A stretch of 33,058 bases of DNA from the IMG/VR virus record IMGVR_UViG_3300042893_000714, positions 1 through 33,058 of that record; one strand, given 5' to 3'. The stretch comes from a virus. Both the position numbers and the translations under genes were made by a program. The stretch's first letter is position 1. Every line of letters begins with the position of its first letter. Below the pieces are notes generated by a model. It saw only the letters and a list, made by a program, of their open reading frames with translations. It did not search any database and was not told the DNA's origin. Below, in pieces: positions 21,928 through 30,288 of the stretch.

Positions 21928-24219
21928 ATGAATTCAACTCACATCATTAGCCAAGACGTTTTTGACAAAATCCGTAGCCGTTTTACCAATTTAGAAATGG
22001 GAGACGAATCCGGAGAAGTTACAACAGATCCTAAAGAAGCGCGATTCTTTGATTTTGACTTTGTTGTCGAAGGCAATAATTTAGGCAGAGTAAGCATCAG
22101 TATCAACGAAACTGGTGCCCTAAAATTATTTTACAGTCAAGGAATATTAGAAGATAGCGACAATTTTATCCATCAACTATGGTATGATTTTCTCCGTGAG
22201 ATGAGAATGTTTGCTAAACGTAGATTGCTACGTTTTGATACGCGAGATATTACTAAGAGCAATCTTAATAAAGATGATTTCCAATATCTTGCTAACCCCG
22301 GATCCAAGGACAATAATATGAATATGAATGAATCTGCAAAGTTTGAAGGCGGTAAGATGACTAGTCGTAGAGTACTAGAAAAAGCAGTTCTTATTGCAAA
22401 ACATAATACACCTATCAGCGATGAAAGTCGCGGAGCACGTAGCCGCAAAAATAATATTAAAGCATTGTACATTGAAAATGCCGAAGGCGAACGTTACAAG
22501 TTTCCATTCATTTACATTGCAGGCGCAAAGGCTATGCAACGTCATGTGGCCAACGGAGGCCGCCCTTACGATGAACTCGGTCAACACATTGTTAAAATGT
22601 GCGAGAATATTGCTCAACTAACAGCATTTAAGCGTCACATTAATAGTGACGGTATGAATCAAGAAGTTAATGAAATTGTTGAAAAGTCTAATGCAAAATT
22701 AATTGCCTTAAGACGTCAGATGGAAAGTATTTGCGGACAAACAGGATATGAAAATTGGACAAGTGGCGCAGGCGAATTAGGATCAGTCAGTAACGACGGA
22801 CTAGAATTAGATCAAGCCACCATGGAAAATTATAAATCTAAGTTTACAGTTAATAGCTTTAAAGAAGACCTTGCTCAATATTTTCCACTAATTCACAGTA
22901 TCATGCAAGAAGCAGGTACAGTTGATCTTGAAGATTATGTCAGTGAAGATGACAATACTGAATATTGTGATGATTGTGACCGTCCTGTAGAAAAATGTGC
23001 GTGTGATGATACTAAAGAAAGTATCAATTTTGAAACTTTTGAAAACTGGGCAGACAGAATTGCTGAAGGTTTGTTAGGTATGGATCAACTAGGCGAGTTA
23101 GATGATCTATTAAAACAAGGCTTAACTTTAGATACTGATGGCGAAAGTGCAATTCAAGCGTTACAAGGTATCGGAATACATAATGATGATTTAGAAGATG
23201 CACTAAGAGGTTTAGCCAAGGCAAATCCGGGTGCTGATCCAAAAGATACCATATTGGCATGGTTGGCAAAAGATGATCCGGAAGCTGCCAAGGAATTAGG
23301 ATATCAAAGTGATGAGCCGGAAGCAGGTGTAGAAGAACCAGAAGTAGATGCGGAAGAACCAGCTCCAGAGGTAGGTGCAGAAAAACTACCGGCAGGAGAA
23401 AATGCAGTTGACGGCGACGATGACAACCAAGAAATAAAGAAAAGTGTAACTCCTAAAGAAGTCGCTGAAATGGTTTTTAGTATGTTTAATAGAAATCATA
23501 AAGAGCAAGGTCTTGGCCCGTTCCCTAAAGGTGAAGAAGGCGTAATTACACACGTAACAAAGGAACTCGGAGAAGCGGCAGGAAAAATGGCTGAAACATT
23601 AGTCAATTATCTTTCTCCCGGGCACAAAAAAAATGAAGGTAAGATAGGTGCGGCATTGGGCGGTATTGCTGGAGCCGTAGCAACTAAAACACCAGCAGGC
23701 GCATTGGCAGGTGCCGATATTGGAAGCGATATCCAGGATAAACTAAAAGAAGCTGTGGAAGATCGCACAAGTTACCAAGTGGCCCGTTTTATGTTTGATA
23801 AGGGTGTAAGATATAATGTAGCAAACGAAAAGCAGATCATTAATAAAATGGATGACGCAATGATTGCTATGAAGATGCCTGCAAAAACAATTCAATATCT
23901 ATTAAAACACGATCAAGATTTTGTCGGTGATGTATTAGGAGAGTTGCAACATATGGAACAGGCAGTTGACGAAATTGCAATGGCTGAAGTTATGAAATTA
24001 GCTGGGCTTAAAGTCGAAGAAAGTCCAAATAAAAGCGATATTCCGGCGCACCTACGCAAAGCAAAAGGCGGAGATGATTGGAAAGTATCAACTAAAGACT
24101 TAGAAGATGAAAAAACCAAAAGTCCTACTAGTTCTGCAGGATTAGAGCGCAGGAAAAAAGAACTGGGAATGAAAGAAGATATCGGTGTTATTTTAAAACT
24201 TGCAGGAATGGCAAAATAA
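21928..24219 (+). CDS. Large virion protein with Cys cluster and glycine zipper
   Basis: A 763-residue protein of unknown function. The N-terminal half is alpha/beta (FDFDFVVEGNNLGRVSISIN, then a basic helix around MRMFAKRRLLRFDTRD, and IKALYIENAEGERYKFPFIY near 175-195). A Cys cluster CDDCDRPVEKCAC sits near residues 348-360 (CxxCx6CxC), a probable zinc knuckle. An acidic linker (VEEPEVDAEEPAPEVGAE) follows, then a glycine zipper near 571-602 (IGAALGGIAGAVATK, then AGALAGADIGSDI). The C-terminus has LAGL/LAGM motifs (EVMKLAGLKVEE; VILKLAGMAK). The late octamer is 5 bases before the ATG. Its zipper resembles that of the gene before gp17, hinting that both act in the head or in ejection. A terminator follows at 24260. 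Confidence 0.6.
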   Translation: MNSTHIISQDVFDKIRSRFTNLEMGDESGEVTTDPKEARFFDFDFVVEGNNLGRVSISINETGALKLFYSQGILEDSDNFIHQLWYDFLREMRMFAKRRLLRFDTRDITKSNLNKDDFQYLANPGSKDNNMNMNESAKFEGGKMTSRRVLEKAVLIAKHNTPISDESRGARSRKNNIKALYIENAEGERYKFPFIYIAGAKAMQRHVANGGRPYDELGQHIVKMCENIAQLTAFKRHINSDGMNQEVNEIVEKSNAKLIALRRQMESICGQTGYENWTSGAGELGSVSNDGLELDQATMENYKSKFTVNSFKEDLAQYFPLIHSIMQEAGTVDLEDYVSEDDNTEYCDDCDRPVEKCACDDTKESINFETFENWADRIAEGLLGMDQLGELDDLLKQGLTLDTDGESAIQALQGIGIHNDDLEDALRGLAKANPGADPKDTILAWLAKDDPEAAKELGYQSDEPEAGVEEPEVDAEEPAPEVGAEKLPAGENAVDGDDDNQEIKKSVTPKEVAEMVFSMFNRNHKEQGLGPFPKGEEGVITHVTKELGEAAGKMAETLVNYLSPGHKKNEGKIGAALGGIAGAVATKTPAGALAGADIGSDIQDKLKEAVEDRTSYQVARFMFDKGVRYNVANEKQIINKMDDAMIAMKMPAKTIQYLLKHDQDFVGDVLGELQHMEQAVDEIAMAEVMKLAGLKVEESPNKSDIPAHLRKAKGGDDWKVSTKDLEDEKTKSPTSSAGLERRKKELGMKEDIGVILKLAGMAK

Positions 24220-24259
24220 ACCTATTTCAGCAACCAATTAGATTGCAATGATAAATAGA

Positions 24260-24298
24260 TGTGTGTATACTTAACCGTATGCACACATTTTTCTTTTT
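24260..24298 (+). terminator. Rho-independent terminator between late and replication genes
   Basis: TGTGTGTATAC (24260-24270), loop TTAACC, GTATGCACACA (24277-24287) pair over 11 bp with one T-G, followed by TTTTTCTTTTT. A GATAAATA octamer (24250-24257) sits immediately before the stem; transcripts begun there would start inside the hairpin. The 136-base gap 24220-24355 holds this terminator and the gp32 promoter region, and no gene. Confidence 0.88.
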
Positions 24299-24319
24299 AG
24301 TCAGTCGGCTTTAAAGAAA

Positions 24320-24328
24320 TGGCATAAT
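24320..24328 (+). promoter_or_regulatory. Possible extended -10 promoter for gp32
   Basis: TGG followed by CATAAT (5 of 6 to TATAAT) makes an extended -10 (TGn) element 27 bases before the gp32 ATG. No good -35 is seen and no T4 MotA box is recognised. AAGGAA (24342-24347) is the ribosome site. Confidence 0.4.
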
Positions 24329-24355
24329 ATAAAACATTTATTAAGGAAAAACATT

Positions 24356-25339
24356 ATGGCAACTTTAGCAGAAATTCGCGCAAAACTTCAACAATCATCT
24401 CAACAAAACGGCGGTGGCGCAACCGGCGGAGACAACGCAATTTACCCCCATTGGAATATCGCAGAAGGTACTAGTGCAACAGTACGTTTCCTTCCTGACG
24501 CTGATCCAAACAACACTTTTTTCTGGATCGAACGTGCAATGATCAAATTGCCATTTGCCGGTATTAAAGGTGAAACAAACTCAAAACCCGTTACTGTACA
24601 AGTTCCTTGTATGGAAATGTGGGGCGAGACTTGTCCAATTCTTACTGAGGTTCGCCCTTGGTTTAAGGACAAGAGTTTAGAAGATATGGGTCGTAAGTAT
24701 TGGAAAAAGAAATCTTATCTGTTCCAGGGCTTTGTTGTTGACAGTCAATACAAAGAAGACGGTAAGTCTCCTGAGAATCCAATTCGTCGATTTATTATCG
24801 GTAGTCAAATCTTTAACATTGTTAAAGCCGCATTGTTAGATCCGGACATGGAAGAAATGCCAACAGACTTTGTGCGTGGTACAGATTTCCGTATCACTAA
24901 AACCAGCAAAGGTGGTTACGCTGACTATTCTACTAGTAACTGGGCCCGTCGTGAACGTGCATTAGACGAAGCAGAACAAGCGGCTATTAAGCAGTTTGGT
25001 AGCTTTAGTCTTAAAGACTTCTTGCCTAAGAAGCCGGGCGATGTAGAACTTAAAGTTATGAAAGAGATGTTTGAAGCATCAGTTGATGGTGAGGCTTATG
25101 ATCCAGATCGTTGGTCACAGTACTTCAAGCCAGCAGGCTTTAACAGCGGTAATGCCGCAAGTGGTGCAAAAGCAACTCCTGCACCTAAAGAGGCTGAGCC
25201 AGCCGACGATGAAGATACACCAGCACCGACACCAGTAGCAACAAAAGCTCCTGTTAAAGAAGAAGCATCAACAAGTGGAGATGCAGGCGGACGTGCGGCA
25301 GACATCCTTGCGATGATTCGTAACCGTCAAAAACAATAA
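24356..25339 (+). CDS. 32: Single-stranded DNA-binding protein (T4 gp32-like)
   Basis: A 327-residue protein in the family of T4 gp32 (301 residues). It has an N-terminal helix (LAEIRAKLQQ), a Gly-rich linker, and an OB-fold core from about 30 to 245 with WNIAEGTSATVRFLPD, the aromatic strand NTFFWIERAMIKLPFAG and PVTVQVPCMEMWGETCPI. Cys85 and Cys93 lie where T4 gp32 has its zinc site, but a third Cys or a His ligand is not obvious nearby. C-terminal 80 residues are Ala/Pro/Glu-rich with acidic EAEPADDEDTP, then AADILAMIRNRQKQ. gp32 coats ssDNA and organises UvsX/UvsY and the replisome. It is first gene of the long recombination-replication operon; UvsX follows after 13 bases. Confidence 0.92.
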   Translation: MATLAEIRAKLQQSSQQNGGGATGGDNAIYPHWNIAEGTSATVRFLPDADPNNTFFWIERAMIKLPFAGIKGETNSKPVTVQVPCMEMWGETCPILTEVRPWFKDKSLEDMGRKYWKKKSYLFQGFVVDSQYKEDGKSPENPIRRFIIGSQIFNIVKAALLDPDMEEMPTDFVRGTDFRITKTSKGGYADYSTSNWARRERALDEAEQAAIKQFGSFSLKDFLPKKPGDVELKVMKEMFEASVDGEAYDPDRWSQYFKPAGFNSGNAASGAKATPAPKEAEPADDEDTPAPTPVATKAPVKEEASTSGDAGGRAADILAMIRNRQKQ

Positions 25340-25352
25340 TTAGGAGATAGAC

Positions 25353-26411
25353 ATGGGAAAGGCCTTCGATATTTCGAAGTTCCGTAAGTCTATCACTAAA
25401 TCTATTGATGGACTAGGAATCGGGTTTAACGACCCAACCGATTGGATTTCAACCGGTAACTATGCCCTTAACTATCTTATCTCGGGGGACTTCTTTAAGG
25501 GAGTCCCTTTGGGAAAAGTTACAGTTTTTGCGGGCGAGTCTGGCGCAGGTAAATCATATGTCTGCTCAGGCAATATTATACGCCATGCTCAGGAACAAGG
25601 CATTTTTGTTGTGCTAGTTGACAGTGAAAATGCGTTAGACAAGCAATGGTTGTTAGATCTAGGTGTTGATATTTCAGAAGAAAAACTTTTGAAACTTAAC
25701 ATGGCTATGATTGACGATGTGGCAAAAACCATTAGTGAATTTATGAAAGAATACAAGGGTATGCCTTTAGAGGAACGTCCTAAAGTATTGTTTGTGATCG
25801 ATTCGCTTGGTATGTTGTTGACTCCAACCGACGTTAATCAATTTGAAGCAGGCGAAATGAAAGGTGACATGGGTCGTAAACCCAAAGCACTTACTTCACT
25901 TGTTCGTAACTGTGTTAACATGTTTGGGAGCTACAATGTTGGAATGGTTTGTACAAATCACACATACGCTAGTCAGGACATGTTCGATCCAGACGATAAA
26001 ATCTCAGGCGGCCAAGGCTTCGTTTACGCAAGTTCTATTGTGGTTGCCATGAAGAAATTAAAACTTAAGACTGATGCTGATGGTAATAAAGTTAGCGATG
26101 TACTGGGTATTCGTTCGGCATGTAAGATTATGAAAACACGTTACGCTAAACCTTTTGAAAGTGTTCAAGTTGAGATTCCATATTCAACTGGTATGAGCCC
26201 TACAAGCGGTTTGGTTGATATGTTCGAGAAAATGGGTGTGTTATCCAAGGTTGGGAATAAATTAGCATACACTAGTAAGGATACTGGTGAGATTGTTGCA
26301 GAATTTCGTAAAAATTGGACCGAAGAAAAACTACACGTTATCATGGACGAGTGGGATGCCAAGGCTGCAGAACTTTTGACAACAACAGTTACTTCTGAAG
26401 AGGACGCATAA
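25353..26411 (+). CDS. uvsX: RecA-like recombinase (UvsX)
   Basis: A 352-residue RecA/Rad51-family ATPase. Walker A GESGAGKS at residues 61-68; Walker B VLFVIDSLGML with Asp150; DNA-binding loop region near 175-225 (GMVCTNHTYAS with DDKISGGQGF). The N-terminal STGNYALNYLISGDFFKGVP and the overall length match UvsX of marine T4-like phages (T4: 391 residues). It forms filaments on ssDNA for strand exchange, driving recombination-dependent replication and repair. AGGAGAT ribosome site at about 25342. Its stop overlaps the next start by one base (TAATG), coupling it to the acidic 82-aa gene and then UvsY. Confidence 0.95.
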   Translation: MGKAFDISKFRKSITKSIDGLGIGFNDPTDWISTGNYALNYLISGDFFKGVPLGKVTVFAGESGAGKSYVCSGNIIRHAQEQGIFVVLVDSENALDKQWLLDLGVDISEEKLLKLNMAMIDDVAKTISEFMKEYKGMPLEERPKVLFVIDSLGMLLTPTDVNQFEAGEMKGDMGRKPKALTSLVRNCVNMFGSYNVGMVCTNHTYASQDMFDPDDKISGGQGFVYASSIVVAMKKLKLKTDADGNKVSDVLGIRSACKIMKTRYAKPFESVQVEIPYSTGMSPTSGLVDMFEKMGVLSKVGNKLAYTSKDTGEIVAEFRKNWTEEKLHVIMDEWDAKAAELLTTTVTSEEDA

Positions 26412-26659
26412 TGGATGAAAGTTTAATCATGGAAATCTGGGACACATTTCGAGAATATGTTCCAGACAAAAACAAAGAAATGGCCGCAAATCAATACGTT
26501 GATTGGTTGTTAGGTAAGGATATTAAAACCGAAGACCTAGAAGGGTGGATGGGATTTGATCCATACCTTGATGATGCAATCAAAGCGGTGTTAGACGAAC
26601 ACGCGGAGTTTGAAGATGTTGACGATGATTATGGGATTGATGAAGATGAGGACTATTAA
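26411..26659 (+). CDS. Small acidic conserved protein between UvsX and UvsY
   Basis: An 82-residue protein, MDESLIMEIWDTFREYVPD, then KNKEMAANQYVDWLLGKDI, ending in a very acidic tail (FEDVDDDYGIDEDEDY). Helices with WDTFREYV and YVDWLLG suggest a small helical domain; the acidic tail could mimic DNA or bind gp32/UvsX. I recall similar short genes next to uvsX/uvsY in cyanophage-type genomes, without known function. One-base overlaps (TAATG) on both sides couple it to UvsX and UvsY, implying a job in the same recombination complex. Confidence 0.75.
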   Translation: MDESLIMEIWDTFREYVPDKNKEMAANQYVDWLLGKDIKTEDLEGWMGFDPYLDDAIKAVLDEHAEFEDVDDDYGIDEDEDY

Positions 26660-27117
26660 TGTCTCATTGGTACTCAAAAATCAGCAAGGATATTGTATAT
26701 CTTCCTGCCTGTATTGATTACTTCTACGTTGAACTAGATCAGGCAAGATCAGAGGTAAAGATCTATGGTAACATAGAGAAATCTAGCTCTGTTCTTCCTG
26801 GTATAGTAGAACAACGATTTAATCAACTCCAAGAAATTGAAGGTATTTTAGAATATCTCAATATCGAACTTCGACGACTCCGATCGAAGACATTTAAAAA
26901 ATATTTAGAGAACTATCAGAGAGCATTGAGCTCTCGAGATGTGGAAAAATACGTCGATGGTGAGGCAGATGTAGTCGACATGGAGAAAATTATCAACGAA
27001 TTTGCTCTATTACGAAATCAATGGCTTGGCATTATCAAAGGATTAGATATTAAACAGTGGCAGTTGAGTAATATTATTAAATTACGAACTGCCGGACTTG
27101 AAGATGCTACAATTTAA
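26659..27117 (+). CDS. uvsY: Recombination mediator (UvsY-like)
   Basis: A 152-residue, almost all-helical protein (T4 UvsY 137 residues). It has an N-terminal region around SKDIVYLPACIDYFYVELDQ, basic helix LRRLRSKTFKKYLENYQRAL near 72-91 (T4: KKVALKARLDYYSG), a charged acidic segment, then a C-terminal helix LLRNQWLGIIKGLDIKQWQL resembling T4's VDTSLQYWGILLDFCSGALDAIKSRG and IKHIQDMRAF. UvsY loads UvsX on gp32-coated ssDNA. Position two genes after uvsX and before uvsW supports this. Start overlaps the upstream stop by one base. Confidence 0.8.
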   Translation: MSHWYSKISKDIVYLPACIDYFYVELDQARSEVKIYGNIEKSSSVLPGIVEQRFNQLQEIEGILEYLNIELRRLRSKTFKKYLENYQRALSSRDVEKYVDGEADVVDMEKIINEFALLRNQWLGIIKGLDIKQWQLSNIIKLRTAGLEDATI

Positions 27118-27123
27118 AAGAAT

Positions 27124-28341
27124 ATGTTTATAGAAGACCTAATTCATCGGTTGTCTGGGGAAGGAATATACCTGTTTGTTGCAGAGCCTATCCCCCTCCT
27201 CCAAATGGACGAAGGAATTGTTAACAGTTTATCAAATCAAATTGTCATGGGTAATGGTTTTACAGAAAAACAGGCCATTCTTGCCCTGAAACTGGTAAGA
27301 CGATATGCCAGGCAGTTAAGTGTTGCCTTGAATAAAGATGTTATTCCATATGTTGATTCACCGCAGTATAAATTACCTACAAGAATTATAAATCAGTCTA
27401 AAACTATCGTAATAAAAAAGGTAGTTGGTTCAAATAAAAAAATAATTTCAATAAACTTCCCCTATAACGAAATTGTAGTTAACAACATCAAGGTCTATAA
27501 AAAATTATTAACTCAAAAGTCTCATACAGGTAACAGTATCAACTGGAATATTGACAATAAATCTTGGGATTTTGATTTAAGAGAAGAACATGTAACTTGG
27601 ATCAATAGTAATATTGTAAATGATTCATTTGTAGTGGATGAATTATTCTTAGAGCTAGTTGGCCAAATAGAACAGGTAAAAAATAACATAGAAGGCCATG
27701 TCCCAATGGTTGTTTTTGAGGAAAATAAATTCAGATTTATTAATGTACCCTCATCAGTAACCCAACCGACCAGTCTTGACGTTGTAGATGTTCTAGTTGA
27801 AGCAAGGAAATATGGAATTACTATATGGTCAGAGACGATTGATATAGTTTTAGGAAAAATTGACCTAAACCCTTTCCTGTTAAAGTTCCTAACTTCACCA
27901 GCCCTAACGAGTTTGCCTGAAGATAGGGAAAAATTGACAATGTCGGACATTACTAGTATAGTTGAATGTTCGTTGCCCTGCCTTGTGGTTATACCCGGTG
28001 GATCAGAATTGAAACATTTGGAGTTGTGTTATACACTTTTTCAAAAATATGGAATTTTGCCCGAGGAGATGACTGTGTTGTTTAGGCTAGAAGGCGAAAC
28101 TGGAAAAAATACCAATTTCTTCATTAAAGAAAATAAACTTAATAATCCAATTTCGGAAAAAATTAAGATAGTGTTTATCAGTGGTAAAGTTCCTAAACCG
28201 TTGGTTGAGTCAAAGACGAATTTTTCAACAATTTTAAACTTTGGTATTTCCGGAGTACATTACACTTTGTCAAATTACCTAAAAAATCACCATTTTGTGA
28301 TTAATTACACTTTGAAGGAATCAGATTTTGCCAACGTGTAA
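27124..28341 (+). CDS. HARP-like / degenerate helicase-like protein
   Basis: A 405-residue protein without a Walker A motif. Residues 43-66 (GNGFTEKQAILALKLVRRYA) are a helix pair seen at the start of some phage helicases. Residues 106-162 (KKIISINFPYNEIVVNNIK, then INWNIDNKSWDFDLREEHV) follow the layout of the HARP domain of SMARCAL1-type annealing helicases: strand, YN-helix, then K-x-W-x-F-x-L and helix. The C-terminal 140 residues look alpha/beta, with LPCLVVIPGGSEL, KIKIVFISGKVPKPLVES and INYTL strands reminiscent of a helicase lobe. It lies 6 bases after uvsY and overlaps uvsW by 14 bases, so it belongs to the recombination operon. An accessory to UvsW or a strand-annealing role is inferred only. 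Confidence 0.5.
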   Translation: MFIEDLIHRLSGEGIYLFVAEPIPLLQMDEGIVNSLSNQIVMGNGFTEKQAILALKLVRRYARQLSVALNKDVIPYVDSPQYKLPTRIINQSKTIVIKKVVGSNKKIISINFPYNEIVVNNIKVYKKLLTQKSHTGNSINWNIDNKSWDFDLREEHVTWINSNIVNDSFVVDELFLELVGQIEQVKNNIEGHVPMVVFEENKFRFINVPSSVTQPTSLDVVDVLVEARKYGITIWSETIDIVLGKIDLNPFLLKFLTSPALTSLPEDREKLTMSDITSIVECSLPCLVVIPGGSELKHLELCYTLFQKYGILPEEMTVLFRLEGETGKNTNFFIKENKLNNPISEKIKIVFISGKVPKPLVESKTNFSTILNFGISGVHYTLSNYLKNHHFVINYTLKESDFANV

Positions 28342-29782
28342 AGTTATCATTAAAGATGAAGTAAACATCAAGATAGAAGGCCTTGATCTAGAAACAAGAA
28401 AATACCTTGTAAAGAAATTCAAGTACGAAGATCCGACAGCAAGGTATCGTCCGAGCTTCAAATTAGGGCGTTGGGACGGTTCAATTCCATTTTTTGGTCT
28501 GGGTGGGACAACATATTTGTCAATGCTAGAAGACGTATTGGTCGAACTTGAAAATAAAAATTACCATATAGAAGTTGAAGATCAGCGCACAAGTCCTAAC
28601 CTGGAATTTACTGAGATTTTTGAGGATTTTTGGGGTGAAAAATGTTGGCCAAAAGGTCATAGATTTGAAGGACATCCAATTCGTTTAAGAGACGATCAGG
28701 TTACTGTTGTTAATAATTTTTTAAAGAATCCTCAGGCATTGCAAGAAGTTGCAACTGGTGCAGGCAAAACTATTATGACCGCAACTTTGGCAAAAATTGT
28801 GGAAAAATATGGTCGATCAATAGTGATTGTTCCAAACAAAGATTTAGTGTTGCAAACTGAAGAAGATTTTATTAACGTGGGGCTTGATGTTGGAGTGTAT
28901 TTTGGCGATAGAAAAAATCTAGGTAAAACTCACACTATTTGTACCTGGCAAAGTCTTAATATTTTAGACAAAAAATCTCATGATGATTCGGATCTACTAA
29001 CCCTTGCTGAATTTTTAGACGGCGTTCAAACTGTAATTGTTGACGAAGTTCATCAGGCAAAAGCAGAGGTACTAAAAAAATTATTAACACATAATTTGTC
29101 CGGTGCTCCTATACGTTGGGGTTTAACAGGAACCGTTCCAAAAGCCGATTTTGAATACCAAAGTTTACGTGCTAGTCTTGGAGAGGTTGTAGGGCGTGTC
29201 ACTGCTAAAGAACTACAAGACAAAGGTGTATTGTCCAATTGTCACGTGAATATTATTCAAACAGCAGAATGGAAAGAATTTGGTAGTTATCCCGAAGAAT
29301 TGAAATATCTAGTAACTGATGAAACTAGATTAAACTATATAATTGGATTAATCACTGCAATTTCTGAAAACGGAAACGCCTTAGTATTGGTTGACAGAAT
29401 TGAAACAGGGCGTATAATAACAAGTATTATTGAAGATAGTGTGTTTATCTCAGGTGAAGTAAAATCTGCAAAGCGCAAGGAAGAGTATGACGAAATTAAG
29501 ACTGCTACTAACAAGATTATTGTGGCGACTTACGGCGTGGCCGCTGTTGGTCTTAATATCCCAAGGATTTTTAATCTGGTTATGTTGGAGCCCGGAAAGA
29601 GCTTTACCCGCGTTATACAAAGCATTGGGCGAGGCGTTAGAAAAGCAGAAGATAAAGACTTCGTCCAGATCTGGGATATCACAGCCTCTTCGAAATACGC
29701 AAAGAGACATCTAACAGAACGAAAGAAATTCTATAAAGATGCCAAATACCCGTTTACAATAGAAAAGGTAAAATACCAATAA
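28328..29782 (+). CDS. uvsW: SF2 DNA/RNA helicase (UvsW)
   Basis: 484 residues (T4 UvsW 503) from a TTG start inside the preceding gene. The N-terminal domain CKVIIKDEVNIKIEGLD and RYRPSFKLGRWDGSIPFFG matches T4 UvsW's double-psi-like domain (FNPRFRYGNWDGRIRL). Helicase motifs: Q-motif region HPIRLRDDQVTVV, motif I ATGAGKT at 142-148, motif Ia VPNKDL, motif II DEVH at 239-242, motif III LTGTVP, motif V TYGVAAVGLNIP, and motif VI QSIGRGVRKAED. UvsW unwinds branched DNA and R-loops and drives the change from origin- to recombination-dependent replication. A 14-base overlap with the HARP-like gene, and a one-base overlap with the next gene. Confidence 0.93.
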   Translation: MPTCKVIIKDEVNIKIEGLDLETRKYLVKKFKYEDPTARYRPSFKLGRWDGSIPFFGLGGTTYLSMLEDVLVELENKNYHIEVEDQRTSPNLEFTEIFEDFWGEKCWPKGHRFEGHPIRLRDDQVTVVNNFLKNPQALQEVATGAGKTIMTATLAKIVEKYGRSIVIVPNKDLVLQTEEDFINVGLDVGVYFGDRKNLGKTHTICTWQSLNILDKKSHDDSDLLTLAEFLDGVQTVIVDEVHQAKAEVLKKLLTHNLSGAPIRWGLTGTVPKADFEYQSLRASLGEVVGRVTAKELQDKGVLSNCHVNIIQTAEWKEFGSYPEELKYLVTDETRLNYIIGLITAISENGNALVLVDRIETGRIITSIIEDSVFISGEVKSAKRKEEYDEIKTATNKIIVATYGVAAVGLNIPRIFNLVMLEPGKSFTRVIQSIGRGVRKAEDKDFVQIWDITASSKYAKRHLTERKKFYKDAKYPFTIEKVKYQ

Positions 29783-30285
29783 TGCAGATTTTAACGCTAG
29801 ATAACAAAACATTTTATCTTAATGACCTACCCGACGAAATAGAAGAAGATATTCGCTTTGCTGTGTTTGACAACAGCGATAATCAAAATCCCGATTACTT
29901 TTACATACCTTTAATTTTCCTTGAAAGTTTTACCGGACCGGCAGTAGTTCTTAAGATTGGGCCACACGAAATAACTATGCCATTAGATTGGTGTACAATT
30001 GTTGGCGACCCAGAAGGACCGGATATGGAAATCTTACCAATAACAAGTTTAAATGATCGAGGATTTAGAACGTTTTGTTTTAATCCGTTAGGTAGTTTTA
30101 GACCAGAATTTCATGACATTGATATTATTAATGTCTACCAAGATGTTAAATGGTATTTTCCAAAGATGCGTCCGGGGCAACTATTATGTACTCCGTTACA
30201 TGCAGGAGAAAATCCATTGTGTGCTTATTTTGTTAAAGAAGTTAGTAGACAATGTGAGATAGTAGATTATACTAAGTGTTGGTAA
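29782..30285 (+). CDS. Conserved protein of unknown function (167 aa)
   Basis: Not recognised. It starts with MQILTLDNKTFYLNDLPDEI, is beta-rich (FYIPLIFLESFTGPAVVLKI; ITMPLDWCTIVGDPE), and has a C-terminal region with NVYQDVKWYFPKMRPGQLL and CTPLHAGENPLCAYFV. The many Pro, aromatic and Cys residues (five Cys) suggest a compact globular domain. Coupled to uvsW by a one-base overlap (TAATG) and followed after three bases by another small gene. By operon position it should be expressed with the replication-recombination genes; no catalytic motif is obvious. Confidence 0.75.
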   Translation: MQILTLDNKTFYLNDLPDEIEEDIRFAVFDNSDNQNPDYFYIPLIFLESFTGPAVVLKIGPHEITMPLDWCTIVGDPEGPDMEILPITSLNDRGFRTFCFNPLGSFRPEFHDIDIINVYQDVKWYFPKMRPGQLLCTPLHAGENPLCAYFVKEVSRQCEIVDYTKCW

Positions 30286-30288
30286 CCT

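Noticed and set aside
24259-24300. 13-codon ATG frame next to the GATAAATA octamer
   Set aside because: The bases are explained by the terminator hairpin and T tract; no support for a peptide.
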